This document shows positions 21,840 through 33,614 of a stretch of DNA of 64,000 nucleotides, piece after piece. Below the pieces are notes generated by a model. That model ran no database searches and had not been told where the DNA came from. It saw only the letters and a program-made list of their open reading frames with translations. The position numbers and the translations under genes were made by a program. Numbering within the stretch: position 1 is the stretch's first letter; the number at the start of each line of letters is the position of its first letter. The stretch spans positions 95,069,478 through 95,133,477 of the forward strand of contig OX375873.1 of NCBI GenBank assembly GCA_947359465.1, written 5' to 3'. This stretch comes from Metellina segmentata. Taxonomy: Eukaryota; Arthropoda; Arachnida; Araneae; Tetragnathidae.

Positions 21840-23095
21840 TAACACTTATATAGGATCCTTCCTATTCTCTTTACTCCTTTCGATTTGTGAAGTTAAAATC
21901 TCTCTCTCTCGCGTGTTTTTTTAGATGTATGTATATTTGACATCTTTGACTTTAACAGTTTAAATGAATTTAGTTTCAAATTTCAGTTTTATAACTCTTG
22001 TATTAATATTATGATATCTCTTTTTAGTTTAAATTCATATCTTCAGACATAATAATATTGGATGATAGATATAATATTTCTTAGTGAAAATTGCAACTAA
22101 ACATGGCAGGATAAATTTATTCCCTTTTGCGAAGAATATTTTTCTTTATTTTTAGAAAAATTGGTGAGTGCTCGTATTCTAGGAAATTTAAGTCCTGCAC
22201 AAATTATAGGTATAAAAATATTTATAGACTAATCAAACACATCGTGAAATTTAAGATATTTCTTGTGGTACCACCTATCTTCAAATTAAATCGCATTTGC
22301 TGTGACTTTCTTAGAGTGTAAGTGATCAGTTGATTAAGTGTTATTCACATGTATACTAGCATAATTAAATCAATTTTTATCACCATTTAAGTACATATAA
22401 ATACTTATAAGACAGCAATGCTCTCCTTTTGTTAAATACCATTAAATTAATAATAATTTCTTCATTAAAATACATTTCTACAGTTAGATTTTTGGTTAAT
22501 GAAAGATGTTTCTATCATTCCCAATGCCTTCCACAGCCTCATGTCATAAATATCCTTTTTCTAATAAAAAAAATTCATTTTATTGGAACTCTCACTTTTA
22601 CCATATGTTATGGCTAAAGTATTTTCCTATATATTATTTATGTGATAGAATTTCTTGAGAAAGTCTTATAAAGTGAGCATGGTTAATCTGGAAAATGTTA
22701 TGATGTTTTGTTTTTAGAATGTTAAATAATAGTCGTAGAGCATTCATTATTTTTGAAGTTTTTAATCCATAGAGCATTTAATTTTATTTGTATATGTACT
22801 TTCATTTGTTAATATTTTACTTAAAAATATGTTTGTTTACAAAAAGATAGTTTTATTTGAATTTAGAATTACAGTTTACGAACAGGTCCTTATATCATTA
22901 TGTCCTCAACAGTAGCTTAAGCAAAGTGTTTGACTTTTGCCGCCGGATTTCATCGATCTTGAGTAATTAACCCACAAGTAATCTGTAACATAACCATGTG
23001 TACCATTTTATAACAATTATAGATGTTTACAAAGTCATTTAATAGTATTTAAAGCTATTACTCTTTTAGTTATGAAAATTCATTTCTTGTCAATT
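21840..23095. other. AT-rich intergenic DNA
   Basis: A short (TC)n run lies near 21900. Nothing else supported. Confidence 0.4.
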
Positions 23096-23099
23096 CACT

Positions 23100-23535
23100 G
23101 CCATTCAATTTCTTATCCGGTGAGCAGATCTCTGTTTAATTGATACTAAATAGCCAATGAAGAAAAATTTATCCAATTTCCCACGCTCACTGGAATTAGA
23201 GCGGAAATTTGTTACAAACACAAACACAAAAAAAAACAGGACTGCGTGAACATTCTCCATCCCAAACATTTAGTTCTGCTTCGCTCGGGTCTGTAATTTG
23301 CCATTGATTCCGCCATTACAGACCGCTGTTATCACTCAATAAATCTTAATACGCTTGGAACGTGGAATTGAATGTTTGTATTATAGAGGAAAAGGAGCTG
23401 CTCTTTGTAATTATACGGTAGCGGCAAGTAATTGCAGATTTCGTCGGTGTCGACCAATTACGAGTCCGTCAGGGTGGTCCACTTGATGGTTGACAATCAT
23501 GTCACATGCCTGTCCCTCTCCCCGTTGACGAAATA
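23100..23535. promoter_or_regulatory. Enhancer-like noncoding block
   Basis: This stretch is more GC-balanced than its surroundings, lacks reading frames, and is rich in homeodomain-type cores: GTAATTATAC, AAGTAATTGCAG and ACCAATTACGAG lie within about 60 bp (23405-23465), along with CTGTAATTTGCC and CCATTACAGACC. Clusters like this are usual in conserved developmental enhancers. Conservation cannot be judged from one sequence. Confidence 0.3.
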
Positions 23536-23545
23536 CTGGTGAAGC

Positions 23546-25000
23546 TTGGACATCGGGGTCTGTAATTTGGGTTATTTATAATACCGATTAAGCAATCATG
23601 ATCGTATGACTGACAAGAGGTTTAATCGTTGCTTTCAAGAACGTGATATGTTCCAAGCATGCTTACATCGTGGGTCTTTTAAATGTGTTCTTGTTTAGCA
23701 TGCAAGGACGTGTCTTGGGACATCCATCTTCTTACACGTTAGCAAAGAATGCAACTGGATTATTCGCAAATTTTAGTTAATTGTTCAATAGTTGTAATTT
23801 TGCTCGTTTCCGGTACGTTTATATTTTACGTTAATAACGTCTTTGTGCCGGCGCAAATCTTAGTGTTGTGAAAAATGAAGACACTCTCTGAATCTAATAG
23901 GAAAAAGAATGAAAATATTATATGCTTTCTATGTTGAAAAGGTGATGCATATTCATATATGTAAGGAAACGATTCAATGCTTAAACATTTAGAACTATAT
24001 TTTAAAACTTAGATTGTAAAGTTTTTATCCGAAAGAGTTCATAAAACACGTACTTTGTTAACTTTTAATCAAAGTACTCATTTTGCTATAAGATATAAAC
24101 GTACAGTAAAAAGTACTTCTGACGCTTCGATATTGGATAATGTGTTTGTAATTTGGGTGAGCTATACTACCGATGAAACAATCCTGATCGTATGACTGGA
24201 AGGAAATTGAATCGTTGCTTTCAAGAATATGATCAGTTTCAAGTTTACACTGTGGGTCTCTTGAATGTGCTGCTGATTGCTCTTATTTATCATGCAAGTA
24301 CACAGTAATTGACCCATATTACTAACCCCAATGTCCAAGATGCAGAGGTATTCAGCTGAAATCAGTGCTTTGTGAAAAATGAAGCCAGTGCAAACCTAAC
24401 ATCAAAGGAAAAGAGTATTTATTTATTTATTCAGTGACACTACAGTATCAGTACAACATCAGTATCCAATTACAGTATCAGAGATGAACATGAAAAACAA
24501 AGATATTGATTAAAACCCGTCTATAAATCATTCAAACATATTTTCTTTTGAACAGTGGTAATGTATTAAGAATTAAATCAAAGTGATCAAAATAACTATT
24601 ATGTAAATTATGAGACCTGATAAAAGATTATTTGGGAGTAACGTAACTGTAGGGAGAAAAAAGAGTTTTAGATAATTCTTTTGATCGTAAAATATAAATA
24701 TTGGCATGAAATTGAATGTTGAACAGTAATTCTGGGCATTCAAATATAATTATTCAAAAGTTGGAAGGAAAAAGTTAAATCAAATTTTCCTGTCTTCCTT
24801 TTAGTAAAATTAAACAAGTATTGTAAAACAGAGGTTTCAGCATCAGTTGGAGCAATAACTTTTAAAGATATGTTAAAAAGGTGATACCATTCCTATATAT
24901 GGGAGAATGGTTAATATTTTAGAATTCTGAAATATTTTAACAAAAGTAGAAAGTTTTCATATGAACGAGTTCTTTGTCATAGAAGCCACGTTAACTTTCA
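23546..25000 (+). repeat. Diverged tandem duplication of a ~520-bp noncoding unit
   Basis: Copy 1 (23546-24070) and copy 2 (24126-25000) share, in order, CTGTAATTTGGG / TTGTAATTTGGG, TACCGAT, CATGATCGTATGACTG, AATCGTTGCTTTCAAGAA, GTGGGTCT, GTGAAAAATGAAG, then TATGTTGAAAAGGTGAT / TATGTTAAAAAGGTGAT and GAGTTC. Copy 2 carries about 430 extra bases between GTGAAAAATGAAG and TATGTT (24418-24860), perhaps an insertion. Confidence 0.65.
24418..24860. mobile_element. Probable insertion within duplicated copy 2, unclassified
   Basis: Present only in the second copy of the tandem duplication. It starts with a TATTTATTTATT run next to CAGTGACACTACAGTATCA. The run could be the reversed tail of a LINE on the minus strand, but no reverse-transcriptase motif is visible. 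Confidence 0.3.
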
Positions 25001-25114
25001 GTTTATAAGAAATTGCATATATTGCCTATTAAGGCAGTTAACACACGGACATGTACTAAATATAAAGGTTTTGCTCTGGTAGGCTGGATGTAGACATAAA
25101 AAATTTCAATAATT

Positions 25115-26110
25115 TTTTCCGAGTTTATCTCTACTATTATGAAAGGAAGTGTTTGCCCTCCACTACAGACTGTCCTGACGAATCTATGACACAATAATGA
25201 AATTTGGCACACAGGTAGTGCGAATTTTTTGCAATTTTTGTGTCCAGTCTGAATTTTAAAATTTAATCTAGAACATTTTAAAATTTAATCTAGAACATTT
25301 TAAAATTAATTCAATGGAATTTAATTATTATTTGGTTTCCTAAGAATGGCAACAGTCTTCCATTGGTGTTGTTGCTTGTGCTCGCTGAATTCCAACATTT
25401 CAAACTGCATAACGGCAAACTATTGCTTTTTTAAAAGTATGTTCCTACTGAATAACGGCAATCTATTACTTATTTAAAAGGTGTGGTTGTTTGTGCTCTC
25501 GCAATTCCAACTAGATAACGGCAAACACTGGTAACGGTAATTATTGCATTTTTAAAAGCATAATTTTATTTTTTCAATATATTTTTTTCTGTTGTTTCTG
25601 TGTTTGGGTGTCTTTTGGAAAGTATAGCAATATTTAATTTTAATGATTTATGCAACGTATAAATTTTAAAAAATGCAGTAAAGATCAACAATATCCAATA
25701 ATAGCGGGATGTTTATCATGTGGGGTTTGATCTTATCCACGGCCGATTTGAAGCTTTGGATGCAAGAGTAAATAAGCAAACCAAAACTTGCATAAATATC
25801 GCTAAATTTAAAAAAAGATATCCAAACTGAAAGTTAGAGCTTATGCTTTTTGTAAGTTTATACGTTGCATATATTATCAAAATTAAATATTGCTATGCTA
25901 TCCAAAAGACACCCAAACACAAAAACAACAGAAAAAAAAATTCATCGCAAAAAAAATTATGCTTTTAAAAAAGCAACAATTGCCGTATCCAGTTGGAATA
26001 GCGGGTGCAGAAACAACTAAACCTTTTAAAAAAGCAATAGATTGCCGTTATCCAGTTGGAATATGTTTTTAAAAACGCAATATAGTTTCTCGTCATCCGG
26101 TTGGAATATG
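25115..26110 (+). mobile_element. Helitron-like / foldback element, locus B
   Basis: Begins TCTCTACTATTATGAAAGG (about 25127), then shares ATGAAATTTGGCACACAG and AATGGCAACAGTC with the minus strand of 14580-14840. A 26-bp unit around AATTTAATCTAGAACATTTT is tandemly repeated near 25260-25300. Next come TTCCAAC...ATAACGGCAA repeats on the left (25380-25570) and their inverted forms (GCCGTTATCCAGTTGGAAT) on the right (25980-26100). The central arms GTTTGGGTGTCTTTTGGAAA and its complement flank a ~150-bp loop near 25680-25830. No protein is encoded. Confidence 0.5.
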
Positions 26111-26234
26111 CTTTTTTTTTTGGAAAATTACTCAGTCCAAGTAGATTATCTGCAAATTGCTAGGCAGTGGGATTACCGGTGACGTAAACTCGCATTTTTG
26201 TTGACAGTCCAAGTCCGTGAATGCCATTCCAAAT

Positions 26235-26625
26235 GTGAGATGATTTCAAGCAGGCTTGCATTTAATCCGTCCTGGTTCCACGGGGAATAACCGGAAGTGT
26301 CTGTCGAAAGTTGCCAGCCCACAACGTATAAACTTACCAAATCATGAAAGCTAACTTTTGGTTTGGATATCGTTTTTAAATTCAGCGATATTAATGCAAT
26401 TTTTGGTCTGTTTTCTTATTTTTACATCCAGAGCTTTAAGTCGGTCATGGATAAGTTAAAGTTTATACGTTGTCGGCTGGCAAATTTCAACAGACACTTA
26501 CGATTATTCACAGTGGAACCAGGCCGGATTAAATACAAGCCTGCTTAAGTAAACAAACTAAAAATTGCATAAATATCGGTAAACTTTAAAAAAGACATCC
26601 AAACTAAATGTTAACGCTTATGATT
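26235..26625. repeat. Interleaved inverted repeats (a b a' b')
   Basis: Arm a (about 26250-26337, AAGCAGGCTTGCATTTAATC) is inverted at 26456-26548 (a'), both about 90 bp including GTGTCTGTCGAAA / its complement and GTATAAACTTA. Arm b (26349-26418, TTTTGGTTTGGATATCG) is inverted at 26549-26617 (b'). The order a, b, a', b' means the two stems cannot both form as simple hairpins. b' also resembles 25775-25835. It belongs to the same family as locus B. Confidence 0.65.
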
Positions 26626-26639
26626 TTGTAGTATAAGTA

Positions 26640-29530
26640 ATATTTTAGCCATGTTTTGCCATTTATAACATTTAATCACCGATCTTAAGAAAAAAAATTT
26701 TATCAGAATTCTAAAATGTGCTAGTTTAGGGAATTGTTGAGTTTTGGTAAGGCAGTTGATAAATATCAGAAAACTATATAATTATTTATTTTAATAGTTT
26801 TGGATGAAACTATAAGCTCATTTTTAACAATCTTGTGACAAGGACAGTTTTAAATAATGTATGCCCAATTAAGCCCATTTTTTGAACAGGCCTTGGTATA
26901 AATGTCTCAAGAATCAAAGTTGATCAGTTTACGAAGATAATTGCCAATAAAGGAACACATCTGTGCTTAAACAAGTCATTATAATTTCATGAAGATAAAT
27001 CTTCGTAAGAAATTGTTAGAAAATTGTAAATTTTGTAAACACGCATGTTTTAAATAATCAATAAGCGGAGTGACTCATTTGGATATCAAAATACTCATAC
27101 ATGTTTAGTAATTTGTATAATTTAAGGTGGATTTGTCATTGTGGCTGAATCCAGAAATCATAGAATGGAATCATAATTAAAAAAACTTATAATAGTTGTA
27201 GGTGGCGCAGATTGTAATGTTGTAACTTATTGTGAGTGTATTTCTCTTTTTGTAATTAAATATTTTCTTATGTGCGAAAGCCCATCACTCGAAGTGGTTT
27301 GGCTCAGCTTGGTCAAATGTGCCTTTGTGTGAGTGATAAAAGCCTTTGAGTGATAAAAGCCGACCAAGCATCCAATCATAGAACTGTTGCTTTAGGCCTT
27401 GATCACATGAGGCGTTTTCGAGGTCAGATTTCCGTAATCATTAAATTATGTTTTTTATTCCTCTTATTCAAGTTTCTATCTTTGCGATCGTTGAAGATAG
27501 AGTAAAAATTTCAACGGATTTCAAATCAGAGTAAAATTCTACGCAAGATCGATATCAAAAACAGATTTATTATTTATTTACTATTTGATTATTAAATTAT
27601 TTATTAAATAATTAATTATTTATTTAAAGAGTATCCCATTTGAGGATTATTATTTAATTATTTACCTTTGATTATTTAATTATTTATTAAATAATATTTT
27701 TTTTAAAGAAAATCACATTTAAGGTATTGATCTAGTGTAAAATTTTAAAAATATGTAAAAAAAATATTTTCAATTTCATAGTTTTTTGTTATGTTATTTA
27801 GTTAATCAACGTCACAATCTGGAGCAACACAACCTAGAGACTGATTTTTTGTCAATAAATAATAAATTGCAACTATCAATTTTTTCTTCGGGATTTCACT
27901 TATAAGTAAGTGTTTCTCTAATTTTATTCTGGTTATATGGATTCGTGACACAGACAAAAAAAAAACCCGTCTAAATATACTATCAGCATAAAGTTAAGTT
28001 AGCATATCTAAGTATGGACGCATTTGGGTGCTTCATGTTACTCATATTCACCCGTAAGTCAAGTTATTTAATTAAGAGTAGCTTTAAGTAAAACGTTTAC
28101 TACAAATCGTTTCGCAAATTTTTGTGGTTAAAAAGCATTGCGTAAACGACTGTTCTTTGCTTGGGCGCATTAGCATAAATTATCAGAAAATAGACGTCTT
28201 ATGAATCCATCGAATAGTGAAAAAAACTGGATGAAGCCAAAACGTTTTTGTGCCGAGCTGTCTTGTCAAGGACGCATTCTAATTGCTCAGTATCAAGCAT
28301 TTCCTGCGATCATGTCACATTTGTCTCCGAATGTTTCTTTTACTTTTTGACATTCGTCGTCGGTGCTAAAAGTACTTAACATAAATGAAGGTCGAAGGGG
28401 AAAACGGCTTTTCTCCAGTATCAATTTCAAACTCCATAATTTATTTTTATTTTACACAGTGATGATTTATATGACTCTGTCTAGTTGCGTGTTGCACCAT
28501 TTTTTGTTTGAAGTGATAATGAAAGACGAAATTAATTATGCTCTTTGTTGATTTAATTTTTCAGTTAGCTTTCATGAATCCATACCGGCAGCTTACATTA
28601 ACAAGCCAGTTCAAAAATTTCAAAGATATTTTAAGTTTTTTTAAAAATTAGAATGTGGTAATCTTTAAACTGGTGAAGCCCACAAAGTTATTTTTTCTTT
28701 GCAGAAAGGTTGGATTTCTTCTTGAGACACACTTAGTAAACTGATAATCGTTTTCACAAAACTGCATTTATAAACTTAGTGTGTTTCATTTGTAAGTCGA
28801 CGATAATACAGGGTATACAGCGGTATAGAAATAGTTGAATGAAATTAATTCAATTTGAAGCATTGAGTTCTTCATTATTTTTTTCTTTCTAAAGATTCTC
28901 ACAATTTTATATTCAATTTTCGTTTCTGTTCTAACGATATCTATTGAGGCCCATTTTTGGTTTCTACTGTTTCAAAAGATTTCAAATCCGCTTAACAAAA
29001 ACGGTAACATACGAATAAATTGTTAATTCCTACAACTGGAGTTATTCATTCAATTTAATATAAGCAATGTCCCTAGTTTTTACATTCTGAGTTTTATAAA
29101 GATTTTTAATACTGCAAGAGTTTTTAATTCCCGTCTGTGTATTACTTATTGTGAAAAATACGATTCACTATGTACATTTTGTATTCAAAAAAGTTCGAGT
29201 AACCTTCTTTTATAGAAAATATTTTACAGGAAATATTTTAAACGCAAATAGCTCACATATGTTCTACATTCCCTTATTTTTGTGTGTATTCAAAGATATC
29301 ATTTTTCCTTAAACATAAAATTTACTTAGACGAAGAAGTTGTGGAAGAAGGTCTTAGACATAATAGGTCAAACTTTTTCGAAGAACACTGTATAATTTTT
29401 AAGTTGGTTCCACTGTCGTTTTATGTCGCCACATTTGGCCAAGCTGTGCCAAACAAAAGACAACCTTGAGTAAAGTTAAAAAAAGACTTATATAAGAACA
29501 GAGTGTCAAGTGTTTGGGGTCCCTAAGATA
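26640..29530. other. AT-rich intergenic DNA
   Basis: No gene recognised. Around 27555-27700 the TTATTTATTAAATAATT phrase is duplicated about 90-100 bp apart as very AT-rich simple DNA. The dispersed motif GTGTTTCATTTGTAAGTCGA is at 28781-28800. Confidence 0.4.
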
Positions 29531-29537
29531 AAATCAT

Positions 29538-29845
29538 GGTAGTTAATTAACATCGCACTGAAGCAAAACAATAGGTTATTGACGACGGGAAGAATCTGGA
29601 CGGTAAAGATCCCAGGACAACAACTCGTAATGTTGAGCCACGGTCATATGACGAGGTCGACTCCTCAGTTGGCACCCTACTTTCCAAACTTCGACAGCAC
29701 GCCAACGTGAGGACATTTGAGACCACGAGAGATCCCCTGTGTACCAGGAGGAAGAACCAGACCCTGTGTACACGACGGCCTTAATTTGGACCTAGTCTCG
29801 AATTCGCTACCCTCTGTTTAACAGATTCGGCGAACCTGATTTCAA
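29538..29845 (-). mobile_element. SINE family A, near full length
   Basis: Tail GTTAATTAACATCGCACTG at the left, then GTAAAGATCC, GAGCCACGGTCATATGACGA, TTTCCAAACTTC, GAGGACATTTGAGACCACGA and GTACACGACGGCCTT, ending in the tRNA-like head with CTCGAATTCGC as the inverted B box. Confidence 0.8.
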
Positions 29846-29855
29846 TTAATGCCAA

Positions 29856-30112
29856 TGGTAGGCATTTTAATCAACATCTCACTGGTGCAACACAACGAGC
29901 TATTGCCGATCATCCGGGATCAATCTCCGAGGGAAATATCCGACGACAGCACCACATAATTTTGTATCACGGTCATATGACCAGGTTGCACCTGAGCTAG
30001 CACACCACTCTCCTAACATTCACACCATTCCAACGGGAAGAAATTTGAAGTCACGCCAGATTTAACGTGTTCCAGTCCCTTTTGTACACGACGGTCTTTG
30101 GTAGGTTTCGAT
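29856..30112 (-). mobile_element. SINE family A, second copy in tandem
   Basis: Follows the previous copy by about 10 bp in the same orientation. CATCTCACTGGTGCAACACA, TATCACGGTCATATGACC and GTACACGACGGTCTTTGG are intact; the tRNA-like head is cut off at about 30112. Confidence 0.75.
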
Positions 30113-30179
30113 GATGGCAAAGTATTTCAGGTTTGCATAGTTTGTAAACGTTTATATCGCTTGAAGTCCCAATGACAGA

Positions 30180-30660
30180 AAAGAAACGGAACTTGCCGAA
30201 AACGACCGAAACGTGCCCGATCCAGGAGGCATGGAAGGCACGTGAAGACGCGGTGTCTGCCGGGGCGGGAGGCAGCCGATAAACGGAAAGTTCTCGCGAT
30301 GACCTTCCTCTTCCGACCGTCGAGTGTCGTGCCTCTCGTCGGCCCCGGGGGTCCGGTAGATTTCCCGCGCGGCCGATTAGCGGCTTCTACGTGAGACCCA
30401 CCGGGGAATAATTTCGCGATCGATTCCCGGCGATGCGCGTGTGCCTTCGTAGGGTTGCAGAAGATAGAGCCCTTGATATATCGGTTTGGATTCCTCGTCA
30501 CGTTCGGCCATCACTAAGTGTTTGGGTGCTCTTTGGGAAGGGATGCCAACACTGGGCGCCAAAAGTCGTAATTTCTCACTTGGGACGGCGATGTGGCGGA
30601 TTTGCACAACTTCTCTCCCTCCAGACATCGAAGCCATTCTGAGAAACGGCATTAATTTTA
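30180..30660. promoter_or_regulatory. CpG-rich island, possible promoter or conserved element
   Basis: The most GC- and CpG-rich part of the window (CGGGGCGGGAGGCAGCCG near 30259, CCCGCGCGGCCGATTAGCGG near 30364). Open frames on both strands here (for example 124 codons on the minus strand, 30127-30501) follow from low stop density in GC-rich DNA and show no domain. A CpG-rich patch in an AT-rich background often marks an unmethylated promoter or enhancer. No TATA box is evident. Confidence 0.35.
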
Positions 30661-30759
30661 TAGTAAAGAACTCGAGTCGGGGAGGCGATTTGGATAGTTT
30701 GCAGAATCAAATTCGTTTTAAGCCATGAGTCGGTAAAGATCAAAGGGTTGAAACTTTTA

Positions 30760-30883
30760 GGGGAGCGTTTACACCGGAGTCCGTCGAAAAAAGGAACGAA
30801 AAGGGGTCAGCACAGGGGAGCGTAAAACGTCCTCACCACAAAAAGGGAGAGAAACGTCGATGCAACTCCGGTGTAAACACAGC
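30760..30883. mobile_element. Harbinger-like MITE, TTA flanked
   Basis: A 124-bp element with ends GGGGAGCGTTTACACCGGAG and, inverted, GCTGTGTTTACACCGGAG. TTA abuts both ends (30757-30759 and 30884-30886). The TTA target suggests PIF/Harbinger; the terminal sequence differs from the element at 9470. Confidence 0.6.
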
Positions 30884-30940
30884 TTAAGTCGCAGCTCAGA
30901 ACGCAACAGACAATTAGGAGTCGGTAGCAGGGCTTAAGTT

Positions 30941-31505
30941 GAAGGAGTCCCGAGAAATGGGAAAATTTTCTTCCGCAGTAATGTTCAGTCTATTTTCGAA
31001 GTTTAAACTCATTTCCCCACTATAAAGTTGCATGAATACGCAAAGGAAAACATGTGTGCAAGTAAAACATTAGCACGTACTTATCCGTTCTGCATCATAT
31101 AGTCTACCCTGCATGACTTTAAACACGTGCTGGCCTTCTTGACCAATATAATCTTTCCAGGGAAAATTTCAACCAATAAATGTGGTTGTCCCAGATCAGA
31201 TCATAACAGAGTCAGAAGTTGGTGCAATGAAGGTTGGTTGGGGCTTTATGGCGCAAAAGCCATATTTGACCATGCTGAGGCAGACACAAGACTGCAATAT
31301 CGATGGACATACACCCAATGAAAGTTTACTGACACAGGAGAAAAGGGCACCCAATGAGGAATGTTCTAAGAGTGAAGGAGTCCAGAGAAATTTGAAAATT
31401 TTATCGTGATACAATCTTCAGTAAGGAGTTGAGTTGCATACCTACTGCAAATCTTACCCAGGAATGTTTCTACCAATAAATACGGCTGTGTAGTCATATT
31501 ATGTA
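30941..31505 (+). repeat. Diverged tandem duplication
   Basis: GAAGGAGTCCCGAGAAAT at 30941 is repeated as GAAGGAGTCCAGAGAAAT at 31374; further on, CCAGGGAAAATTTCAACCAATAAA (about 31158) matches CCAGGAATGTTTCTACCAATAAA (about 31458). Spacing shifts from about 433 to 300 bp, so copy 1 has extra sequence. Confidence 0.5.
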
Positions 31506-31548
31506 CGTCATGATAAAAACAAACAATCTTGAGAGCATTAAACGCTAG

Positions 31549-31576
31549 GTATATATAAATATATATATATATATAT
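31549..31576. repeat. (AT)n microsatellite
   Basis: Short imperfect AT dinucleotide run. Confidence 0.85.
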
Positions 31577-31935
31577 TCGTAAAAGAACCGTCATATAAGT
31601 ACTGGGTTTGGGAGAGCAACGGTGGAGAGCATGCAACAACCCATTTCTGTGAGTCCATTGTGCCCCTTTCGAAAACAAAATTTTTTTTTATCTTGCTTCG
31701 TTCAGGCATAGAATGTATGAAATATTGCTTAACACGAGGTTGAACTTCGTATATCGGAGCACTAAATATTCACTTTTTATGATAATAAAGTAGTTACTTA
31801 AGTAGAAATTCCTCAATCCTACAACTCAGCACTGTTCCCTTATTCCTAGAGTATGTGGTCAGATACTTAAAAACTTTATGCGGTAGCTGATTAACTGACA
31901 GCTAAAAGTGCCATTTTCCATGGAACCATATGACT

Positions 31936-31936
31936 A

Positions 31937-31999
<63 letters not shown>
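31936..31999. repeat. (TC)n(TA)n compound microsatellite
   Basis: About 14 TC units are followed directly by about 18 TA units. Confidence 0.95.
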
Positions 32000-32001
<2 letters not shown>

Positions 32002-32009
32002 TTTCTCTG

Positions 32010-32685
32010 ACATCGTTCATGATCCGAAAAAAATGTAGAGTATAGACTTCGAGTTTAGTAGGAAGAAACAACTTCACTTAATTTCCCCAATGTGGGCTCT
32101 TCCATTCAGCGTGTCTAGTAAATATAAGGTCGTTAACTAGTATTATGAGAAAACACTATATATTCATTCAAATGTAAATAAATGTTTCGTAGATTGGATT
32201 CAGGAGCTCCACATTAGAAGGAAGAGGGGCCATTATACTGGATTCGTGGCCAAAATGAGTGCAACATGTTTATAATCGGGAAAAACAGTCGGTTCTTATA
32301 CTGACTGCATTACAGTACTAAACATTCTGCAAAAGGTCTCCAGATTTAGCTCCACATAATTTCTGGTTGTTGTGCCATTTAAAGTCTCCCGTTTATCAAT
32401 AAAGTCCTTCCCATTTGTCAGAAAAGAAAGATGTCATTCGATGTGCGGTTCATCCATCCAGACATACTGCACTCTGCAATCACAGGCGTTGTCAGTCATC
32501 TATTCTGTGTCATACCTTGCGGTCGGGTCCTGTCTTGCTGGCGTATATATTGCTGGTAGTGTTGAATACTTGCTAGTGTAATAAAAGACTTAACCGCACA
32601 ACAGTCTATTTTGTTTATAATGACGTCGGTAGGTTATGGAACTATAAAAGTTTTTCTGTCAAGAAAACCCTATCCAATCAGAGAA
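32010..32685. other. Intergenic DNA
   Basis: Nothing recognised. Confidence 0.35.
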
Positions 32686-32689
32686 ATTA

Positions 32690-32920
32690 CACTCGAATGG
32701 AATGGCTCACTGAGTATGTTCGTGGTTCAATGGGTATGCCCACCGTGCTTGTAGCCTCTGAGTTGCAGGCAGCGTTCGATTCCTGTCACTTGGGTGTATT
32801 CTCTCTACTGCGTCAATAAAACTGTCATTGTTTGTGACTATTACTTGATACTGTATGTCTTGTGTCTGGAACAGCAGCCCTCTCTTGCTCCATAAAACCC
32901 TAAAAAAATCTCAGTAATAA
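32690..32920 (+). mobile_element. tRNA-derived SINE family D
   Basis: A tRNA-like head has an A-box-like GTGGTTCAATGGGTATGCC (about 32722) and a B-box-like GCGTTCGATTCCTG (about 32771). A body of about 130 bp ends in CCATAAAACCCTAAAAAAAT. A similar but weaker head is at 52498-52550 (GATTCAGTGGGTTTGGCC). Confidence 0.5.
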
Positions 32921-32997
32921 TTTATGCTGAATGAAAAGGTATTAAATAATCTGAAGTACTGTATTACATGCACGGCTTTAATTCTCCATGGTTTTAA

Positions 32998-33209
32998 CAT
33001 ATCGTGATCGAGATTCAGTAAATTTTGGTAAGGACAAGATATCTAATCGAGACGAAACTGCCCTATTACTCATAGAGGGAATGAAGATCCAAATAGCAAA
33101 GACAAACTGTCACTTACCCAGAACTGGTGACCGTTTGGAACAGATTTTTGCATCATAGGCTGGTCACTTACAGGGCAGTTTTCGACGTGAAGTTAAAAAA
33201 CCAAGAGAG
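32998..33209 (+). mobile_element. piggyBac-like MITE
   Basis: Bounded by TTAA at 32994-32997 and 33210-33213. The left terminal CCCTCC is missing, but AAGGACAAGATATCT, AATGAAGATCCAAATAG and GTTTGGAACAG follow the family order seen at 1782 and 53479. The right end reads CCAAGAGAG before TTAA, a decayed CCCTC... end. Noncoding. Confidence 0.55.
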
Positions 33210-33333
33210 TTAAATTTAAAAATCTTGCACAAAATATTTTAATGTGTTATCAAATAATTCATTAAAATATTCAAATGGTACAAATTTTATATTATAAGTA
33301 TCATATCTAAATTACAATTATTTTCAGACAAAA

Positions 33334-33612
33334 ATTCCGTTTTATTTTACTTATTATTTGCTAAAATTTCAGTTTTATTTTACTTATTATTACTAAGATT
33401 TCAGGTTCGTTTTAATTATATAATCAAATTTCAGTTTAAATTTTATTTACTATCTATTCAAATTTCAGTTTAAAGTTTACTTATTATTTATAAAATTTCA
33501 GTTTAAATTTTACTTATTTTTTATTAAATTTCAGTTTAAATTTTACTTATTATTTATTAAATTTCAGCTTCAATTTTAATTATTACTTATTCAAATTTCA
33601 ATTTGTATTACA
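33334..33612. repeat. 33-bp minisatellite, about 8-9 copies
   Basis: The unit AAATTTCAGTTTAAATTTTA plus CTTATTATTTATT recurs; TTTC landmarks fall at 33367, 33399, 33429, 33463, 33496, 33529, 33562 and 33596, so spacing is 30-34 bp. Central units are nearly identical, edge units more diverged, as expected of unequal exchange. Confidence 0.9.
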
Positions 33613-33614
33613 TT

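Noticed and set aside
30127..30652. Overlapping open frames of 69-124 codons on both strands
   Set aside because: They all fall in a CpG-rich patch where stop codons are rare, show no domain, and overlap each other.
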